From contig DIBU01000020.1 of assembly GCA_002416125.1 (NCBI GenBank), forward strand, positions 78,788 through 138,328: a stretch of DNA of 59,541 nt, written 5' to 3'. Of this stretch, positions 59,375-59,541 are shown piece after piece. This DNA is from Halieaceae bacterium UBA5044 (lineage in GTDB: Bacteria > Pseudomonadota > Gammaproteobacteria > Pseudomonadales > Halieaceae). How positions within the stretch are numbered: the first letter of the stretch is position 1; each line of letters starts with the position of its first letter. The position numbers and the translations under genes were made by a program. The notes under the pieces were generated by a model. That model did not search any database, had not been told where the DNA came from, and worked only from the letters and a program-made list of their open reading frames with translations.

Positions 59375-59541
59375 CCCGTCGAGGAGAGCATCCCGGCGGA
59401 TACCACGGCCCTGGCGGCCCTGGGTTATTTAACAAAGAAGCGAAGACAGATGTGTGGGCACTTGTTGGGATAGTTGTACGACTATTCAGACACGACAAGT
59501 GACTCATCGATTCATTTATGGATATATGATTACGAACTGTG
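59375..59541 (+). other. 16S rRNA leader with boxA and boxC antitermination signals
   Basis: boxA-like GTTATTTAACA at 59424-59434 and boxC-like TGTGTGGGCACTTGT at 59451-59465, in the order and spacing of E. coli and Pseudomonas rrn leaders. No part of mature 16S is visible before the window ends, so the 16S gene should begin shortly after 59541. boxB may be the GGCC repeat near 59407-59420. Confidence 0.85.

Noticed and set aside
59407..59420. GGCCCTGGCGGCCC as a separate terminator in the rRNA leader
   Set aside because: No T-run follows and its position before boxA fits a boxB-type element better.

Overview
The window is GC-rich chromosomal DNA from a gammaproteobacterium. Almost every gene is a housekeeping gene. 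I see no tRNA, CRISPR array, insertion sequence, integrase or prophage gene. The gene order (rpsU-yqeY-dnaG-rpoD; surA-pdxA / rsmA-apaG-apaH; amgK-murU; trpE ... trpGDC-vfr; argC ... erpA-anmK-M23 peptidase-tyrS followed by a 16S rRNA leader) is what I recall from Pseudomonas. Several differences, and a large outer-membrane TonB receptor of the kind common in marine bacteria, suggest a relative such as Halieaceae/Cellvibrionales (OM60/NOR5 type). This placement is inference.

Layout. 1-4.1 kb: macromolecular synthesis operon on the minus strand (rpsU, yqeY, dnaG, and rpoD cut by the window edge). 4.3-6.3 kb: tsaD, folB, folK. 6.35-9.6 kb: cca, apaH, apaG, rsmA (minus). 9.8-11.3 kb: a two-gene ABC-2 polysaccharide-type exporter on the plus strand, splitting the usual surA-pdxA-rsmA order. 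11.3-16 kb: pdxA, surA, lptD (minus). 16-22 kb: amgK-murU, then rpe-trpE and a methyltransferase. 20.9-23.3 kb: a TonB receptor lying between trpE and trpGDC. 25.97-27.8 kb: vfr/crp, an OsmC-like gene and coq7. 27.9-38.3 kb: purD, purH, fis, dusB, an SDR, prmA, accC, accB, aroQ, dsbD. 38.4-48.7 kb: copper chaperone, DUF2333, pentapeptide protein, DNA polymerase II, a PfkB kinase, PBP1b, a TPR lipoprotein, a ModF-like ATPase and a NUDIX hydrolase. 48.75-52.25 kb: a small exported protein plus heme genes hemB, hemL, hemJ. 52.4-57.6 kb: argC, a DUF6776 coiled-coil membrane protein, bactofilin, erpA, anmK and an M23 peptidase. 57.8-59.5 kb: tyrS and then the promoters and leader of an rRNA operon whose 16S gene must start just beyond the window.

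Functional themes. Envelope biogenesis is heavily represented (lptD, surA, PBP1b, bactofilin, M23 peptidase, AmgK/MurU/AnmK cell-wall recycling, ABC exporter). Tetrapyrrole, tryptophan, purine, fatty-acid and folate synthesis supply most of the rest. Tight stop/start overlaps (ATGA, GTGA, TGATG) mark many translationally coupled pairs. The least understood parts are the DUF6776-bactofilin pair beside an M23 peptidase, the exported CxC protein beside hemB, the stand-alone ABC exporter, and the short tandem repeats in intergenic regions.
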